Part shown: positions 45,373-54,596 of the stretch, one piece after another | Layout: each line of letters starts with the position of its first letter | Numbering within the stretch: position 1 is the stretch's first letter | NCBI RefSeq assembly: GCF_004348975.1 | Contig: NZ_SMFP01000012.1 | Location: forward strand, 98,637 to 162,636 | Direction: 5' to 3' | DNA length: 64,000 nt | Source of the DNA: Antarcticimicrobium sediminis | Lineage (GTDB): Bacteria > Pseudomonadota > Alphaproteobacteria > Rhodobacterales > Rhodobacteraceae | Program-made: the position numbers and the translations under genes | The notes under the pieces: generated by a model | What the model was told of the DNA's origin: nothing | What the model saw: the letters and a program-made list of their open reading frames with translations, nothing else | The model's database searches: none

Positions 45373-46416
45373 TCACACCGAGTACACACGCTGCGCGGTG
45401 CCGGCGAAAAGCGCGGCCTTCTCGTCAGCGCTGCATCCCGATGCCAGCCGTTTGAAAGTGTTCCAGAGCGTGCCGTAGGTGCAGGTGATCATGTCGACCG
45501 GGAAGTTGCTTTCGAACATGCAGCGGTCGGCGCCGAAGGCTTCGATGCAGGTCTCGACATAGGGTTTCCAAGCTGCCGCCAGATCTTTTGACGAGGCTGG
45601 CTGTGGCAGGGTCTCGAACCTAAAGCCGCCCAGCTTCATGCCCAGCCCGCCGATCTTGCAGCTGACATTGGGCTGGGCGGCAACCTGATGGATGCCAGTC
45701 TTCCATTCGGCAAAGACCTCGTCCCGTTTGCCTTCATAGGCTCCGGCGCCGATCGGGCCGCCCACGTGATCGAGGATGATGTTGGCGTCGGGATAGCTGG
45801 CGGCCAGGTCGGCCACCTCACCCAGTTGGGGGTGATAGACCCAGCTGTCGAAAGTCATGCCTAGGGCGACCAGTTTCTCGAAGCCTTCGCGGAACTTGGG
45901 GTCCATCAGCACACCCGCCGGTGGGGTTCGGGCAGTGGTGCGTACCGTTCCGGTCTCGTCATGGGCGGTGGACTGGCGGATGCCACGCCAACGTCCCTGG
46001 CCTAGGTCCTTGTGCATCTGCAGCACCTCCTCGACCGAGGCGCCCTCCAGCAAGTCGGCACGACCGATGATTCCTTTGCAGACGCCTCGGTCACCTTCGG
46101 GAGCATTGGCTGCCTCTTTCGCGAAAGCCACTACGAATTCGGTCTCCCCCAAGGGTTTGAGCCGCTCGGGGCCATCTTCGCGGTAGCTTTCGGTGCATTC
46201 GGCGAAAACGGTGGCGATCACGTTGTGGCCGACCGCCAAGTCGGCTGAGAATTCCTCCTGCAAGTAACGGGGCACACGGGGGCTGTCCCACAGGTGGTGG
46301 TGCGGATCGACAATGGGCAGCGTGGGCTCGAGTATTTCTTCGGTGTGTAGCGACAGCCAGCCGGGGTCGGCAGTCGGTAGAATCGTTGCGAATTTCGGTG
46401 CATGGGGCTGGGCCAA
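45373..46416 (-). CDS. Amidohydrolase-family (amidohydrolase 2) TIM-barrel hydrolase
   Basis: 347 residues. Metal ligands IVDPHHHLWDSP at the N-terminus, WVYHPQLGEV, IILDHVGGPIGAG in the middle and MFESNFPVDMITCTYGTLWN at the end are those of the amidohydrolase-2 family, which includes lactonases and decarboxylases. The substrate is unknown; a lactone or ring-opening product of the pathway is plausible. It heads a minus-strand operon with the AMACR-like gene and has a palindrome (46532-46551) in its promoter. Confidence 0.85.
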   Translation of the reverse strand: MAQPHAPKFATILPTADPGWLSLHTEEILEPTLPIVDPHHHLWDSPRVPRYLQEEFSADLAVGHNVIATVFAECTESYREDGPERLKPLGETEFVVAFAKEAANAPEGDRGVCKGIIGRADLLEGASVEEVLQMHKDLGQGRWRGIRQSTAHDETGTVRTTARTPPAGVLMDPKFREGFEKLVALGMTFDSWVYHPQLGEVADLAASYPDANIILDHVGGPIGAGAYEGKRDEVFAEWKTGIHQVAAQPNVSCKIGGLGMKLGGFRFETLPQPASSKDLAAAWKPYVETCIEAFGADRCMFESNFPVDMITCTYGTLWNTFKRLASGCSADEKAALFAGTAQRVYSV

Positions 46417-46531
46417 GTCATTCTCCTCCAGGCGTAGCGATTGAGCTTATCGGTGGATGAAGGGCATGCCGCAGATCGCGGCAACGGCCCCTCCCACAGG
46501 TGGCTGAGGCAAAATTGGCATGCAGAAAGAA

Positions 46532-46551
46532 AACAGTCAAGAATGATTTTT
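46532..46551. promoter_or_regulatory. TetR-type operator upstream of the amidohydrolase operon
   Basis: AACAGTCA-AGAA-TGATTTTT, 7 of 8 in each half against the consensus. It touches the last codon of the tetR gene and precedes the amidohydrolase start by about 115 bases. Confidence 0.72.
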
Positions 46552-47177
46552 TATGAAGAAATCCTCTTGATCATGAGGTCGGTCAAGATCTCAATTTGCG
46601 GCGTCACGTTAATGCCGGCACCCTGTTCGATACGCCGCAGGGCAAGACCGCGCAGGCAATCCAGCATGTAGAGCCGATAAGGGATTAGGTAGTCAGGACT
46701 CAGCCCGGTATCAGAAAAGATTTCCTGCCATTCGGCGTTCCGCTCGCCGGTCAGCTTGTTCATCCGTTCCAGCAGGGTCTTGTGCATGCTGCGGTTGAAC
46801 CGTTCGTACAGGCGGACTTCCAGTGCTGCGATGTAGTTCTTGGAGCCAATAAAGGTCCAGTAGTGGTCAATGATCATGCGTATGCGCTCATCCACCGGTC
46901 GTTCTCGCAGTGTCTCCGGTTTCCAGGGGAGGTTTAATGCCCGCGCGACGTAGTCTCGTGCCGCAACCAAAATGTCGTCGCGGGTCTGGAAATGGTATTG
47001 CAGGGCGCCACGCGAAACCTTGGCCTTTTCTGCCACCATGGAGGTCGAGAAATTGGCATAGCCGCGCTGGGCTAGCACGGAAATAGCAGCCCTAATTAGC
47101 TTCTGGTGGGTTTCTGCACTGCGTTCCTGCTGTGGCTTGGATGTCTTGCCTGCGCTGCTGTTTTTTTTCTCGGTCAC
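46551..47177 (-). CDS. TetR-family regulator of the catabolic island
   Basis: 208 residues from GTG 47177 (GGGAGA upstream); longer starts would add an unlikely head. The N-terminal HTH is clear: ISVLAQRGYANFSTSMVAEKA, KVSRGALQYHFQTRDDILV. The C-terminal ligand pocket is variable as usual. Its position in the centre of the island, next to three of the palindromes, makes it the natural repressor of the AACAATCA-N4-TGATTGTT regulon; a CoA-thioester inducer is likely by analogy with other beta-oxidation TetR proteins. A half-site before its own gene suggests autoregulation. Confidence 0.9.
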   Translation of the reverse strand: MTEKKNSSAGKTSKPQQERSAETHQKLIRAAISVLAQRGYANFSTSMVAEKAKVSRGALQYHFQTRDDILVAARDYVARALNLPWKPETLRERPVDERIRMIIDHYWTFIGSKNYIAALEVRLYERFNRSMHKTLLERMNKLTGERNAEWQEIFSDTGLSPDYLIPYRLYMLDCLRGLALRRIEQGAGINVTPQIEILTDLMIKRISS

Positions 47178-47244
47178 GATCTTCGGTCTCCCTGTTTTGA
47201 CGTGGCTCCCGGCGCCTGAGTCACACAAAAGAATACGTCCAGAA

Positions 47245-47252
47245 TGATTTTT
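47245..47252. promoter_or_regulatory. Operator half-site upstream of tetR
   Basis: TGATTTTT in the context AGAATGATTTTTCG matches the right half of the operator at 7 of 8; the left half is not conserved. Possible weak autoregulation. Confidence 0.4.
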
Positions 47253-47400
47253 CGAGTGTTCCGTTTTTCTCTGAAAATAGTAGCGCGGGCAAGTGTTCAA
47301 TACCCGTTTCTTCGTGAGGGGCAGATTTTCACAAAGCCTTAGAGAATACCTTGATGCCGTTCAGTCCTCGTTGCGGCACCACTTGACGGGGGTTGTTAAA

Positions 47401-47420
47401 AAAAATAAGTCATGATTGTT
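47401..47420. promoter_or_regulatory. TetR-type operator upstream of the acyl-CoA dehydrogenase operon
   Basis: AAAAATAA-GTCA-TGATTGTT; right half perfect, left half 6 of 8. It lies 55 bases before the start at 47475. Confidence 0.65.
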
Positions 47421-47474
47421 TTTTATTGATGTCGAGGCGGGCTATTGGCCGCGCGTGGCAAAAGGGAGGTGACC

Positions 47475-48647
47475 ATGATCGAACGCTGGACAATGCCGGA
47501 TCTGCCGTTCTTCGATGACTCGCATCGCGCATTGGGCGAGCGGTTGGCAGACTGGGTTGAGCAGGCCGAGGAGCCGGCCGAAGAGGGCTCGGCATATTTT
47601 CGTCAGGAGTGCCTAGATGTGGCAGCCGAGATGGCGGAATGGGGGTTTCTGGGCTACGTGATCCCGGATGTGGAGGAGCCCGCTCCTCGGGTCGACGTGC
47701 GGGCCGTGTCGCTGATCCGCGAGGCCTTGGGTTTCCGTTCAGCTCTGGTGGACAGCGTTTTTACCATGCAGGGGCTGGCAACGGCACCATTGTGGCTCTC
47801 GGAGTCCAGGGTGTTGAGCCGTCGATACCTGGGCCCTTGTAGGCGGGGGGAGAAGATTGCGGGTTTCGCGGTGACCGAGCCCAACGCGGGCTCGGACGTG
47901 GCCGCGTTGGAAACTTCGGCCACCCGTGACGGCACCGACTTCGTACTGAACGGAACCAAGCGGTGGATTACCAACGCGGGTGCGGCGGATCACTATATCG
48001 TCGTTGCAAGGACGGGTGAGGCACCCGGTGCGCGGGGGCTCTCGGCCTTCATGGTTGATGCGGATACGCCCGGCTTGAGTGTGGGTCCCGAGGTGCGGAT
48101 GATTGCACCCCATCCCATCGGTGAACTGATCTTTGACGCATGCCGCATTCCAGCGACAAATATGATTGGCGCTCCGGGCGAGGGGTTCAAGGCTGCGATG
48201 AAAACTTTCGATATCTTTCGCACGTCGGTCGGGGCAGCGGCGGTCGGCATGGCGCGGCGGGCGCTTGGCGCGACCGTCGAGCGGATGCGGGGTCGGCAGT
48301 TGTTTGGCAATCCGATGGGGCAGATGCCCACGGTTCAGGCAGCTATGGCAGATATGGCGCTTGATACCGAACAAGCCAGCCTGTTGGTTTATCGCGCCGC
48401 CTGGTTGCGCGATACCCGCGATGGTCGGCACTCTGATGCTGTGGCCATGGCTAAGCTGGGTGCAACCGAAGCTGCGCAGCGCGTGGCAGACCAAGCGGTG
48501 CAGTTGTTCGGGGCGCTTGGTGTCGCCCATGGCTCGATCGTCGAACAGATTTATCGCGACGTGCGACCCATGCGGATCTACGAAGGCGCATCTGAGGTGC
48601 AGAAGCTGATTATCGGCCGGTCGTTGATGAAAGGCGGAGAGGCCTGA
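47475..48647 (+). CDS. Acyl-CoA dehydrogenase (single-subunit)
   Basis: 390 residues from ATG 47475 after GGGAGGTGACC. Full-length ACAD: FAVTEPNAGSDVAAL and WITNAGAADHYIVVA bind FAD, and the canonical catalytic glutamate is present in RIYEGASEVQKLIIG. The sequence is similar in pattern to cyclohexanecarboxyl-CoA/short branched-chain dehydrogenases, but I cannot fix the substrate. Stop and next start overlap as TGATG, so it is coupled to the flavin oxidoreductase gene. Confidence 0.9.
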   Translation: MIERWTMPDLPFFDDSHRALGERLADWVEQAEEPAEEGSAYFRQECLDVAAEMAEWGFLGYVIPDVEEPAPRVDVRAVSLIREALGFRSALVDSVFTMQGLATAPLWLSESRVLSRRYLGPCRRGEKIAGFAVTEPNAGSDVAALETSATRDGTDFVLNGTKRWITNAGAADHYIVVARTGEAPGARGLSAFMVDADTPGLSVGPEVRMIAPHPIGELIFDACRIPATNMIGAPGEGFKAAMKTFDIFRTSVGAAAVGMARRALGATVERMRGRQLFGNPMGQMPTVQAAMADMALDTEQASLLVYRAAWLRDTRDGRHSDAVAMAKLGATEAAQRVADQAVQLFGALGVAHGSIVEQIYRDVRPMRIYEGASEVQKLIIGRSLMKGGEA

Positions 48648-50629
48648 TGACCGCATTTCCCGCCTTGTTCCAACCTGGCCGGATCGGTGCGTTGACCTTG
48701 CCAAACCGCCTGATCATGGCGGCGATGGAGACCAACCTTGCTGGCCCTGGCGGCACCGTATCGGACCGGATGCGGGCGTACTACGCTCAGCGCGGGTCAG
48801 GGGGCGTAGGTATGGTCACAGTGGAATACACCTGCGTCGACAGCCCGCGCGGCATGGGCGGCGCGCCTCAGGCGGCGCTGGATGATGACGCGCAGATTGA
48901 AAGCCATGCCGCCTTGGCCCGGGCGATCCGCGCGGGCGGGGCGCGGGCCTGTGTGCAACTGTTCCATGCCGGGAGGCAGACGTTGCGACAGTACACCGGC
49001 GGGGTAATGCCCGTGGCGGCGTCGGCCGTCGCCTGCAAGGTCTATCGCGAGGCGCCCGAGGCGCTGGACGCTGCCGGTATCGAGCGGTTGATTGAGCAGT
49101 TTGCCGCAGCGGCCCGGCGGGCGGTGCGAGCGGGCTATGACGCGATCGAGATTCATGGCGCGCATGGCTACTTGCTGGGGGGGTTCCTGTCTGGTGCGGC
49201 CAACCGGCGCGACGACGCCTATGGCGGGTCACTGGAAAACCGGATGCGTTTCCCTTTGGCCGTGATCTCGGCTGTCAAGGCGGCGGCCGGATCTCTGCCC
49301 GTGATCTTTCGCTTCTCGGCTGATGAACATGTGCCCGGTGGTACGGTGTTGCACGAGGCGTTGAGGATGGCGCCGCGCTTCGAGCAAGCGGGTGCAGATG
49401 CGCTGCACGTCTCAACCGGCACGGCCGAGGCGATGGACTGGAACGTCGACCCTGTCTCACGGCCCCAGGGCGCGCGGCTACCTCTGGCGCGGGCAGTACG
49501 AAAGGTAGTGGAGGTGCCGGTGATCGCCGTCGGTGTCATTCGCGAACCGCGTGTGGCCGAGGCCGCGATCACCGGGGGAGATGCCGATTTCGTGGCCTTG
49601 GGCCGGGCGCTGCTGGCGGATCCGGACTGGCCCGCCAAGGCACGCGAGGGGCGGTTGGCTGATATCCGGCCCTGTACGTCGTGTAACTGGTGCGTCGATC
49701 GGCTGTTGGCCAAGAAAAGCCTCTCCTGCGCCGAGAATCCCTTGGTTGGGCACGAGGCCCAACCGATGCTCGCGTGTGACGGCGGTGGTCGAACCGTGAC
49801 TGTGGTGGGGGGCGGCCCGGCGGGTATTGCTGCGGCACTGTTGCTGGACGCGACGGACTGGCGAGTGACGCTTTACGAACGCGATGCGACCCTGGGGACG
49901 GGGTTGCGCGCCTCTGCCGAGCCGCCGGGCAAGGAAAAGTTCCTGTGGTACCGCGATTATCTTCTGCATCGACTGGAGCGGTCGGGCGTTTTGGTGCGTA
50001 CCAGCTATGCGCCGAAGGCCGAGGAGTTGACGGCCGCGAACGACATAGTTCTGCTGGCCATCGGTGGACAAGATCGCCGTCCTGAAGCGAGCGGGCTGGA
50101 AGACCCGCGCGTCGGCTATGCCTATGACGTTCTGACCGGGAGGTTGGCGCTGAGGCCGGGCCAGATATTGGTTTATGGCGGTGGCGAGACGGGGTGTGAA
50201 ATTGCCGACTACGCCGCAGAACAGGGCTGCGAGGTGTTGCTGGTGGCGCGCGGCGCCGCGCGACTGGCGCGGCGGGCGCAATATGTCTATCGCCGGCACC
50301 TGCTGGGACGCCTGCACGACAACCCTCACGTTAAGATTCTTGAAGGTTGGTCGCTAGAGGCGGTGACGCCTGCAGGTGCCACCTTCACCGATGCGGACGG
50401 GAGGCGCGCGACCCACACCTTTGACCAACTGCTTCTGGCAGCGGGCCGGTTTCCAGGCGGGCCTCTGATGGAGGAGTTGCAGGCTCTAGGTCTAGAGGTC
50501 CACAGCATTGGAGATTGCCGAGACGTGCGCCGGATCGGCGATGCAGTGCATGACGCCTACGCTGTCGTACAGGCGATGAACGCCGCAGCCAGCCCCGGGA
50601 CGCCGCAGCTGGAGGCTTTGCCGGTTTGA
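48647..50629 (+). CDS. OYE/2,4-dienoyl-CoA reductase-like iron-sulfur flavoenzyme
   Basis: 660 residues in three parts. Residues 1-340 form the old-yellow-enzyme TIM barrel (LPNRLIMAAMETN, IEIHGAHGYLLGGFLSGAAN, DDAYGGSLENRMRF). A 4Fe-4S site follows with cysteines CTSCNWC and a fourth in SLSCAENP. The C-terminal half is an FAD/NAD module (VVGGGPAGIAAALL, VYGGGETGCEIADYAAEQG). The layout is that of FadH and the bile-acid enzymes BaiCD/BaiH, which reduce conjugated C=C bonds of CoA esters. Here it probably removes a double bond that blocks beta-oxidation. Confidence 0.9.
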   Translation: MTAFPALFQPGRIGALTLPNRLIMAAMETNLAGPGGTVSDRMRAYYAQRGSGGVGMVTVEYTCVDSPRGMGGAPQAALDDDAQIESHAALARAIRAGGARACVQLFHAGRQTLRQYTGGVMPVAASAVACKVYREAPEALDAAGIERLIEQFAAAARRAVRAGYDAIEIHGAHGYLLGGFLSGAANRRDDAYGGSLENRMRFPLAVISAVKAAAGSLPVIFRFSADEHVPGGTVLHEALRMAPRFEQAGADALHVSTGTAEAMDWNVDPVSRPQGARLPLARAVRKVVEVPVIAVGVIREPRVAEAAITGGDADFVALGRALLADPDWPAKAREGRLADIRPCTSCNWCVDRLLAKKSLSCAENPLVGHEAQPMLACDGGGRTVTVVGGGPAGIAAALLLDATDWRVTLYERDATLGTGLRASAEPPGKEKFLWYRDYLLHRLERSGVLVRTSYAPKAEELTAANDIVLLAIGGQDRRPEASGLEDPRVGYAYDVLTGRLALRPGQILVYGGGETGCEIADYAAEQGCEVLLVARGAARLARRAQYVYRRHLLGRLHDNPHVKILEGWSLEAVTPAGATFTDADGRRATHTFDQLLLAAGRFPGGPLMEELQALGLEVHSIGDCRDVRRIGDAVHDAYAVVQAMNAAASPGTPQLEALPV

Positions 50630-50699
50630 TCCGGTTTCATTCAGCATCCGTGCGATCGGGGTGCCCGACCGAACAAGCAAGAGAGAAATGGAGAAACCC

Positions 50700-51881
50700 A
50701 TGAAAAATCCGGTTATCGTTGATGCGTTGCGCACGCCCATAGGGCGCGGCAAACAGGGTGGAAGCCTGTCCTCGGTTCACCCGTCAGACCTGTTGGGCCA
50801 GGTGCTGAAAGCCTTGGTGGAGCGCAATGGCATCGACCCCGCCCGAGTCGATGACGTCCTGATCGGCTGCGTGAGCCAAGTCGGAGAACAGTCGGCCACG
50901 CCCGGTCGCTGGGCGCTGCTTGCGGCGGGGTTCCCCGCCTCTGTCCCCTCGGTCACGATCGACCGCAAATGCGGCTCAGGCCAGCAGGCGATCCATTTCG
51001 CAGCTCAGGGAATCATGGCGGGGGCCTATGATATTGTGATCGCGGGGGGCGTCGAAAGCATGAGCCGTGTACCCATGGGAAGCGCCCGGATCGGCATGGA
51101 TCCCTTCGGCGATGGCGCGAACACGCGCTACGCTCCTGGGTTGGTTGGCCAAGGCGTCTCTGCCGAACTAGTGGCGCGCAAATGGGGGCTGAGCCGCGAG
51201 GAACTGGACGACTATTCCGTCCGTTCGCATCATCTGGCGGCACGGGCGCAGGCCGCAGGTCGGTTCAAGGACGAGATCCTTCCCATCCTGACCCCCGAAG
51301 GGTTGGTCGATCAGGACGAGACGATCCGCGCCAATTCTACACTCGAGGGGTTGTCCGGGTTGAAGACTCCCTTCGCCGATCCTGCCCTCGACGAACGGTT
51401 CGGTGGCATCGATTGGAAGATCACGGCGGGCAACTCCTCGCAGATCACCGACGGGGCCTCAGCTCTTCTGCTGATGAGCGAAGAGACCGCGGCGGCGCTG
51501 AACCTGACGCCGTTGGCGCGGTTCGTGGGTTTCGACGCGGTGGGCGATGATCCGACCTTGATGTTGACAGCGCCCATCCCTTCGACCCGGCGGGTGCTCG
51601 AGAAAGCTGGCCTGAGCCTAGATGACATTGGCCACTACGAGGTGAACGAGGCCTTCGCGCCCGTGCCCTTGGCCTGGCTGAAGGAACTCGGCGCCGATCC
51701 TGAGCGGTTGAATCCGCGTGGTGGGGCTATCGCCCTAGGTCACCCTCTTGGAGCCTCGGGCGCGCGGATCATGACGACCATGGTCCATGCGATGTCCCAG
51801 ACCGGGACGCGCTATGGCCTGCAAACGATATGCGAGGCTGGTGGCATGGCCAATGCCACCATTCTGGAAGCGATGAACTGA
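50700..51881 (+). CDS. Acetyl-CoA acyltransferase (thiolase)
   Basis: 393 residues from ATG 50700 (GGAGA six bases before). All thiolase residues are present: nucleophilic Cys in TIDRKCGSGQQA, His in GGAIALGHPLGASGA and the second Cys in TICEAGGMANA. It cleaves a 3-ketoacyl-CoA with CoA, releasing acetyl- or propionyl-CoA, the last step of each cycle. Operon with the flavoenzyme before and the SDR 13 bases after. Confidence 0.94.
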   Translation: MKNPVIVDALRTPIGRGKQGGSLSSVHPSDLLGQVLKALVERNGIDPARVDDVLIGCVSQVGEQSATPGRWALLAAGFPASVPSVTIDRKCGSGQQAIHFAAQGIMAGAYDIVIAGGVESMSRVPMGSARIGMDPFGDGANTRYAPGLVGQGVSAELVARKWGLSREELDDYSVRSHHLAARAQAAGRFKDEILPILTPEGLVDQDETIRANSTLEGLSGLKTPFADPALDERFGGIDWKITAGNSSQITDGASALLLMSEETAAALNLTPLARFVGFDAVGDDPTLMLTAPIPSTRRVLEKAGLSLDDIGHYEVNEAFAPVPLAWLKELGADPERLNPRGGAIALGHPLGASGARIMTTMVHAMSQTGTRYGLQTICEAGGMANATILEAMN

Positions 51882-51894
51882 GGAGAGAGAAGAC

Positions 51895-52659
51895 ATGGAC
51901 ATCAAGGGAAAATCCGCAGTGGTTACGGGCGGCGCTTCGGGGCTGGGCTTCGCCACCGCTCAGAAACTGATTGCGCAAGGCGGACACGTGGTGATCGTCG
52001 ATCTGCCGACTTCGGCGGGCGAGGAACAGGCTAGGGCGCTGGGGCCCCGTGCGCGGTTCGTGCCTGCCGACGTGACCGAGACCGTGCAGATGGCCGAGGC
52101 CTTCGACGCGGCCGAGGACATGGCAACTTTCCGCGCTTGCGTGCACTGTGCAGGCCGGGGAGGAGCTCTGCGGATCCTCGACAAGGAAGGCAAGGCGGGC
52201 GCGCTTCAGCATTTCGAGGACCTGATCCGGCTGAATCTGGTCGGATCCTTCAACGTGTTGCGCCTTGCGGCTGAGCGGTTCAACAACAACGACCCGATCG
52301 ACGACGAACGCGGTGTTTTCATCCTGACCGCCTCGGTCGCCGCGTGGGAGGGCCAGATCGGCCAGATTCCCTATGCCTCGGCCAAGGCAGGCATCGTCGG
52401 TATGACGATCGTGGCTGCGCGCGATCTGGCGCGGCGTCTGATCCGGGTCTGCACCATTGCACCCGGAATCTTTGATACGCCAATCTTGGCGCGGCTGCCA
52501 CAGGACGTGCGGGATTCGCTGGGGGCGTCGGTGCCACACCCGGCACGCCTTGGCCAACCGCCCGAGTTTGCCGCGCTGGCCGCGCATATTATCGAGAACC
52601 AGATGCTGAATGGCGAGACGATCCGTCTGGACGGCGCAATCCGAATGCAACCGAGGTAG
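51895..52659 (+). CDS. HSD10-like short-chain 3-hydroxyacyl-CoA dehydrogenase
   Basis: 254 residues. The SDR motifs are VVTGGASGLGFATA, DVTE, VHCAGRGG and the catalytic IPYASAKAGI. The order of conserved blocks and the ending NGETIRLDGAIRMQPR match HSD10-type 3-hydroxyacyl-CoA/17-beta-hydroxysteroid dehydrogenases. It likely oxidises the beta-hydroxyacyl-CoA just before the thiolase. It sits between thiolase (13 bases) and the crotonase gene (4 bases). Confidence 0.9.
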   Translation: MDIKGKSAVVTGGASGLGFATAQKLIAQGGHVVIVDLPTSAGEEQARALGPRARFVPADVTETVQMAEAFDAAEDMATFRACVHCAGRGGALRILDKEGKAGALQHFEDLIRLNLVGSFNVLRLAAERFNNNDPIDDERGVFILTASVAAWEGQIGQIPYASAKAGIVGMTIVAARDLARRLIRVCTIAPGIFDTPILARLPQDVRDSLGASVPHPARLGQPPEFAALAAHIIENQMLNGETIRLDGAIRMQPR

Positions 52660-52663
52660 AACG

Positions 52664-53425
52664 ATGTCGAACCTGACCTTCGAGGTGGCGGACCACGTTG
52701 CCCTGTTGACCATCAACCGCCCCGAGGCACGCAATGCCGCGACCTTGGCGTTGTCCGAAGCGATGGTCGAGGCGATCGACCGGATTGATGCCGATCCGGG
52801 CATCCGCGCTATCGTGCTAACCGGGGCGGGGGGGCATTTCTGCGCCGGAATGGATCTTAAGGGATTTCTGCGAGGCGAACTGCCCAAGATCCCTGGGCGC
52901 GGCTTTGCTGGTATGACCGAGGCGCCCCCCAAGACCCCGATTATCGCGGCGGTAGAGGGCTATGCGCTGGGCGGCGGGTTTGAACTGGCGCTGGCCTGCG
53001 ACATGATCGTGGCAGCGGACACGGCGCGTTTTGGCCTGCCGGAGGTCAAGCGCGGACTCGTGGCGCGGGCCGGCGGGCTGTTGCGTCTGCCGCGTCAGAT
53101 GCCGCAGCGCATTGCAATGGAACTTCTGATGACCGGCCGCATGCTGCCACCGGACGAAGCGTTGCGCCTGGGGCTAATCAACCGTGTGGTGCCGGAGGGC
53201 GGTGCGTTGGAGGCCGCCCGGGCGTTGGCCGCCGAGATCGCGGCGAACGGCCCGTTGGCCGTGGCGGCTGTAAAGGAGGTGGTCATGCGCCAGCAAGATT
53301 GGCCGGCGGCCGAAGGGTTCACCCGGCAGGCCGAGTTCACCGACCCGATCTTCGCGTCCGATGACGCCAAGGAAGGCGCCTTGGCCTTTGCCGAAAAGCG
53401 TGCACCGCATTGGACTGGCCGCTAG
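52664..53425 (+). CDS. Enoyl-CoA hydratase (crotonase family)
   Basis: 253 residues from ATG 52664. Oxyanion blocks FCAGMDLKGFLRG and GYALGGGFELALACD, and both catalytic glutamates (FGLPEVKRGL and AMELLMTG) are intact, so a normal hydratase activity is expected. It is clearly paralogous to the gene at 54597-55358 (shared RGFAG, FLRGE and the AEKRAP tail). Last gene of the plus operon starting at 47475; a hairpin terminator follows. Confidence 0.92.
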   Translation: MSNLTFEVADHVALLTINRPEARNAATLALSEAMVEAIDRIDADPGIRAIVLTGAGGHFCAGMDLKGFLRGELPKIPGRGFAGMTEAPPKTPIIAAVEGYALGGGFELALACDMIVAADTARFGLPEVKRGLVARAGGLLRLPRQMPQRIAMELLMTGRMLPPDEALRLGLINRVVPEGGALEAARALAAEIAANGPLAVAAVKEVVMRQQDWPAAEGFTRQAEFTDPIFASDDAKEGALAFAEKRAPHWTGR

Positions 53426-53447
53426 AAAAGCGGAGATTGGTATGTCG

Positions 53448-53485
53448 AGACAAGGCCGTGTCGGGGAACTGCCGCGGCCTTGTCT
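53448..53485. terminator. Terminator between convergent genes
   Basis: AGACAAGGCCG pairs with CGGCCTTGTCT across a 16-base loop, between the convergent crotonase and MDR genes. The T-run is weak. Confidence 0.72.
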
Positions 53486-53528
53486 ATATCGGGTGATGGT
53501 GAGCCGCTGCTCTGACCGGGTCGGCAGG

Positions 53529-54509
53529 TCACAAATCTTCCAGTACCACTACCGGCTTGCCAATACTGCGCCGGGCAACCAGATCTTCGATCGCTTGGCC
53601 AAAGGTTGCGACGGTGTATGTCCGGCTGGGGCTCGGTGTTAGAGAGCCAATGGTGAGCATTTCTCCCAGTCGGGCCAGCAGGGCCGCATTGACATTGGGT
53701 TCCTGCTGGGCGAAGCCGCCCCAATCGACGCCAACTAGGTTGGCGCGTTTCAAGAGCGGTAGGTTCAGCGGCAGGCGCGGGATTTCTCCGGCGGTAAAGC
53801 CCAGAACCAGATGACGACCGTTGGGGGCGAGGTGGCGGAAGGCGGGTTCGGAATAGCTTCCGCCCACGGGGTCGACCACGATATCCACGCCGCTCGGAGC
53901 CAAGTCGCGTAGTCGATCACGCCAGTCGTGGGCGGTGTAATCAACAGTGGCCTCGGCTCCGCGCATCCGTGCCGCTTCGCGCTTGGCGGGCGTCGATGCG
54001 GCGGCAATGACACGGCCGCCCAGGGCCCGGCCAAGATCGATTGCTGCCATGCCTAGGGTGCCAGAGGCGCCCAATACCAACAATGTTTCGCCGGCTCGCT
54101 GATGACCGCAGTTGGTCAGGGCATAAAGCATCGTGGCGTAGGCCGACAGGAAGGCGGCACCGATGGTGGCTGGCATGCGCCGAGGCAGGGGAACCGTGTC
54201 GCTGATCCTCACTATAGCATATTCAGCCATGCAGCCGGTAAAGGCGATGGCGGCCACGCGGCGCCCCAAGAGGGTTGGGTCTGTCCCGGCACCCAGGGCG
54301 ACCACTGTGCCGCAGCATTCGCGGCCAGGGATCATCGGCAGGGGAGGTTTTTCCTGGTACATGCCGCGTAGCAGTACGGAGTCGAAATACCCAAGCCCGA
54401 CGGCCTCGACTGCCAGCTTTGCCTCGCCGGGGCCTGGTGCGGGATCGGGTATCTGGCCCCGCGTCAGTTTTGGCGGAGACCCATATTCCTCGCATATTAA
54501 AGCTCGCAT
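53529..54509 (-). CDS. MDR-family quinone oxidoreductase-like NADPH dehydrogenase
   Basis: 326 residues from ATG 54509 after AAGGGATGTC. Zinc-free medium-chain reductase: ALGYFDSVLLRG, PGRECCGTVVALG, the NADPH loop LVLGASGTLGMAAIDLG, and IVVDPVGG. Members reduce activated C=C bonds of quinones or acryloyl-/enoyl-CoA type substrates; here probably an enone or enoyl-CoA of the pathway. Divergent from the crotonase gene at 54597 with a perfect operator between them. Confidence 0.87.
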   Translation of the reverse strand: MRALICEEYGSPPKLTRGQIPDPAPGPGEAKLAVEAVGLGYFDSVLLRGMYQEKPPLPMIPGRECCGTVVALGAGTDPTLLGRRVAAIAFTGCMAEYAIVRISDTVPLPRRMPATIGAAFLSAYATMLYALTNCGHQRAGETLLVLGASGTLGMAAIDLGRALGGRVIAAASTPAKREAARMRGAEATVDYTAHDWRDRLRDLAPSGVDIVVDPVGGSYSEPAFRHLAPNGRHLVLGFTAGEIPRLPLNLPLLKRANLVGVDWGGFAQQEPNVNAALLARLGEMLTIGSLTPSPSRTYTVATFGQAIEDLVARRSIGKPVVVLEDL

Positions 54510-54544
54510 GACATCCCTTTCGTCTTTTGGTTTGACTACAATAA

Positions 54545-54564
54545 AACAATCATAAATGATTGTT
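54545..54564. promoter_or_regulatory. TetR-type operator between MDR and crotonase genes
   Basis: AACAATCA-TAAA-TGATTGTT, a perfect match in both halves; it defines the consensus and lies 35-36 bases from both divergent starts. Confidence 0.85.
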
Positions 54565-54596
54565 TGCAATGGCCTTGGTGGCCGAAAGGGGAGCGA

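Noticed and set aside
51769..52932. 387-residue minus-strand open frame
   Set aside because: Antisense to thiolase, SDR and crotonase genes, which are certain.
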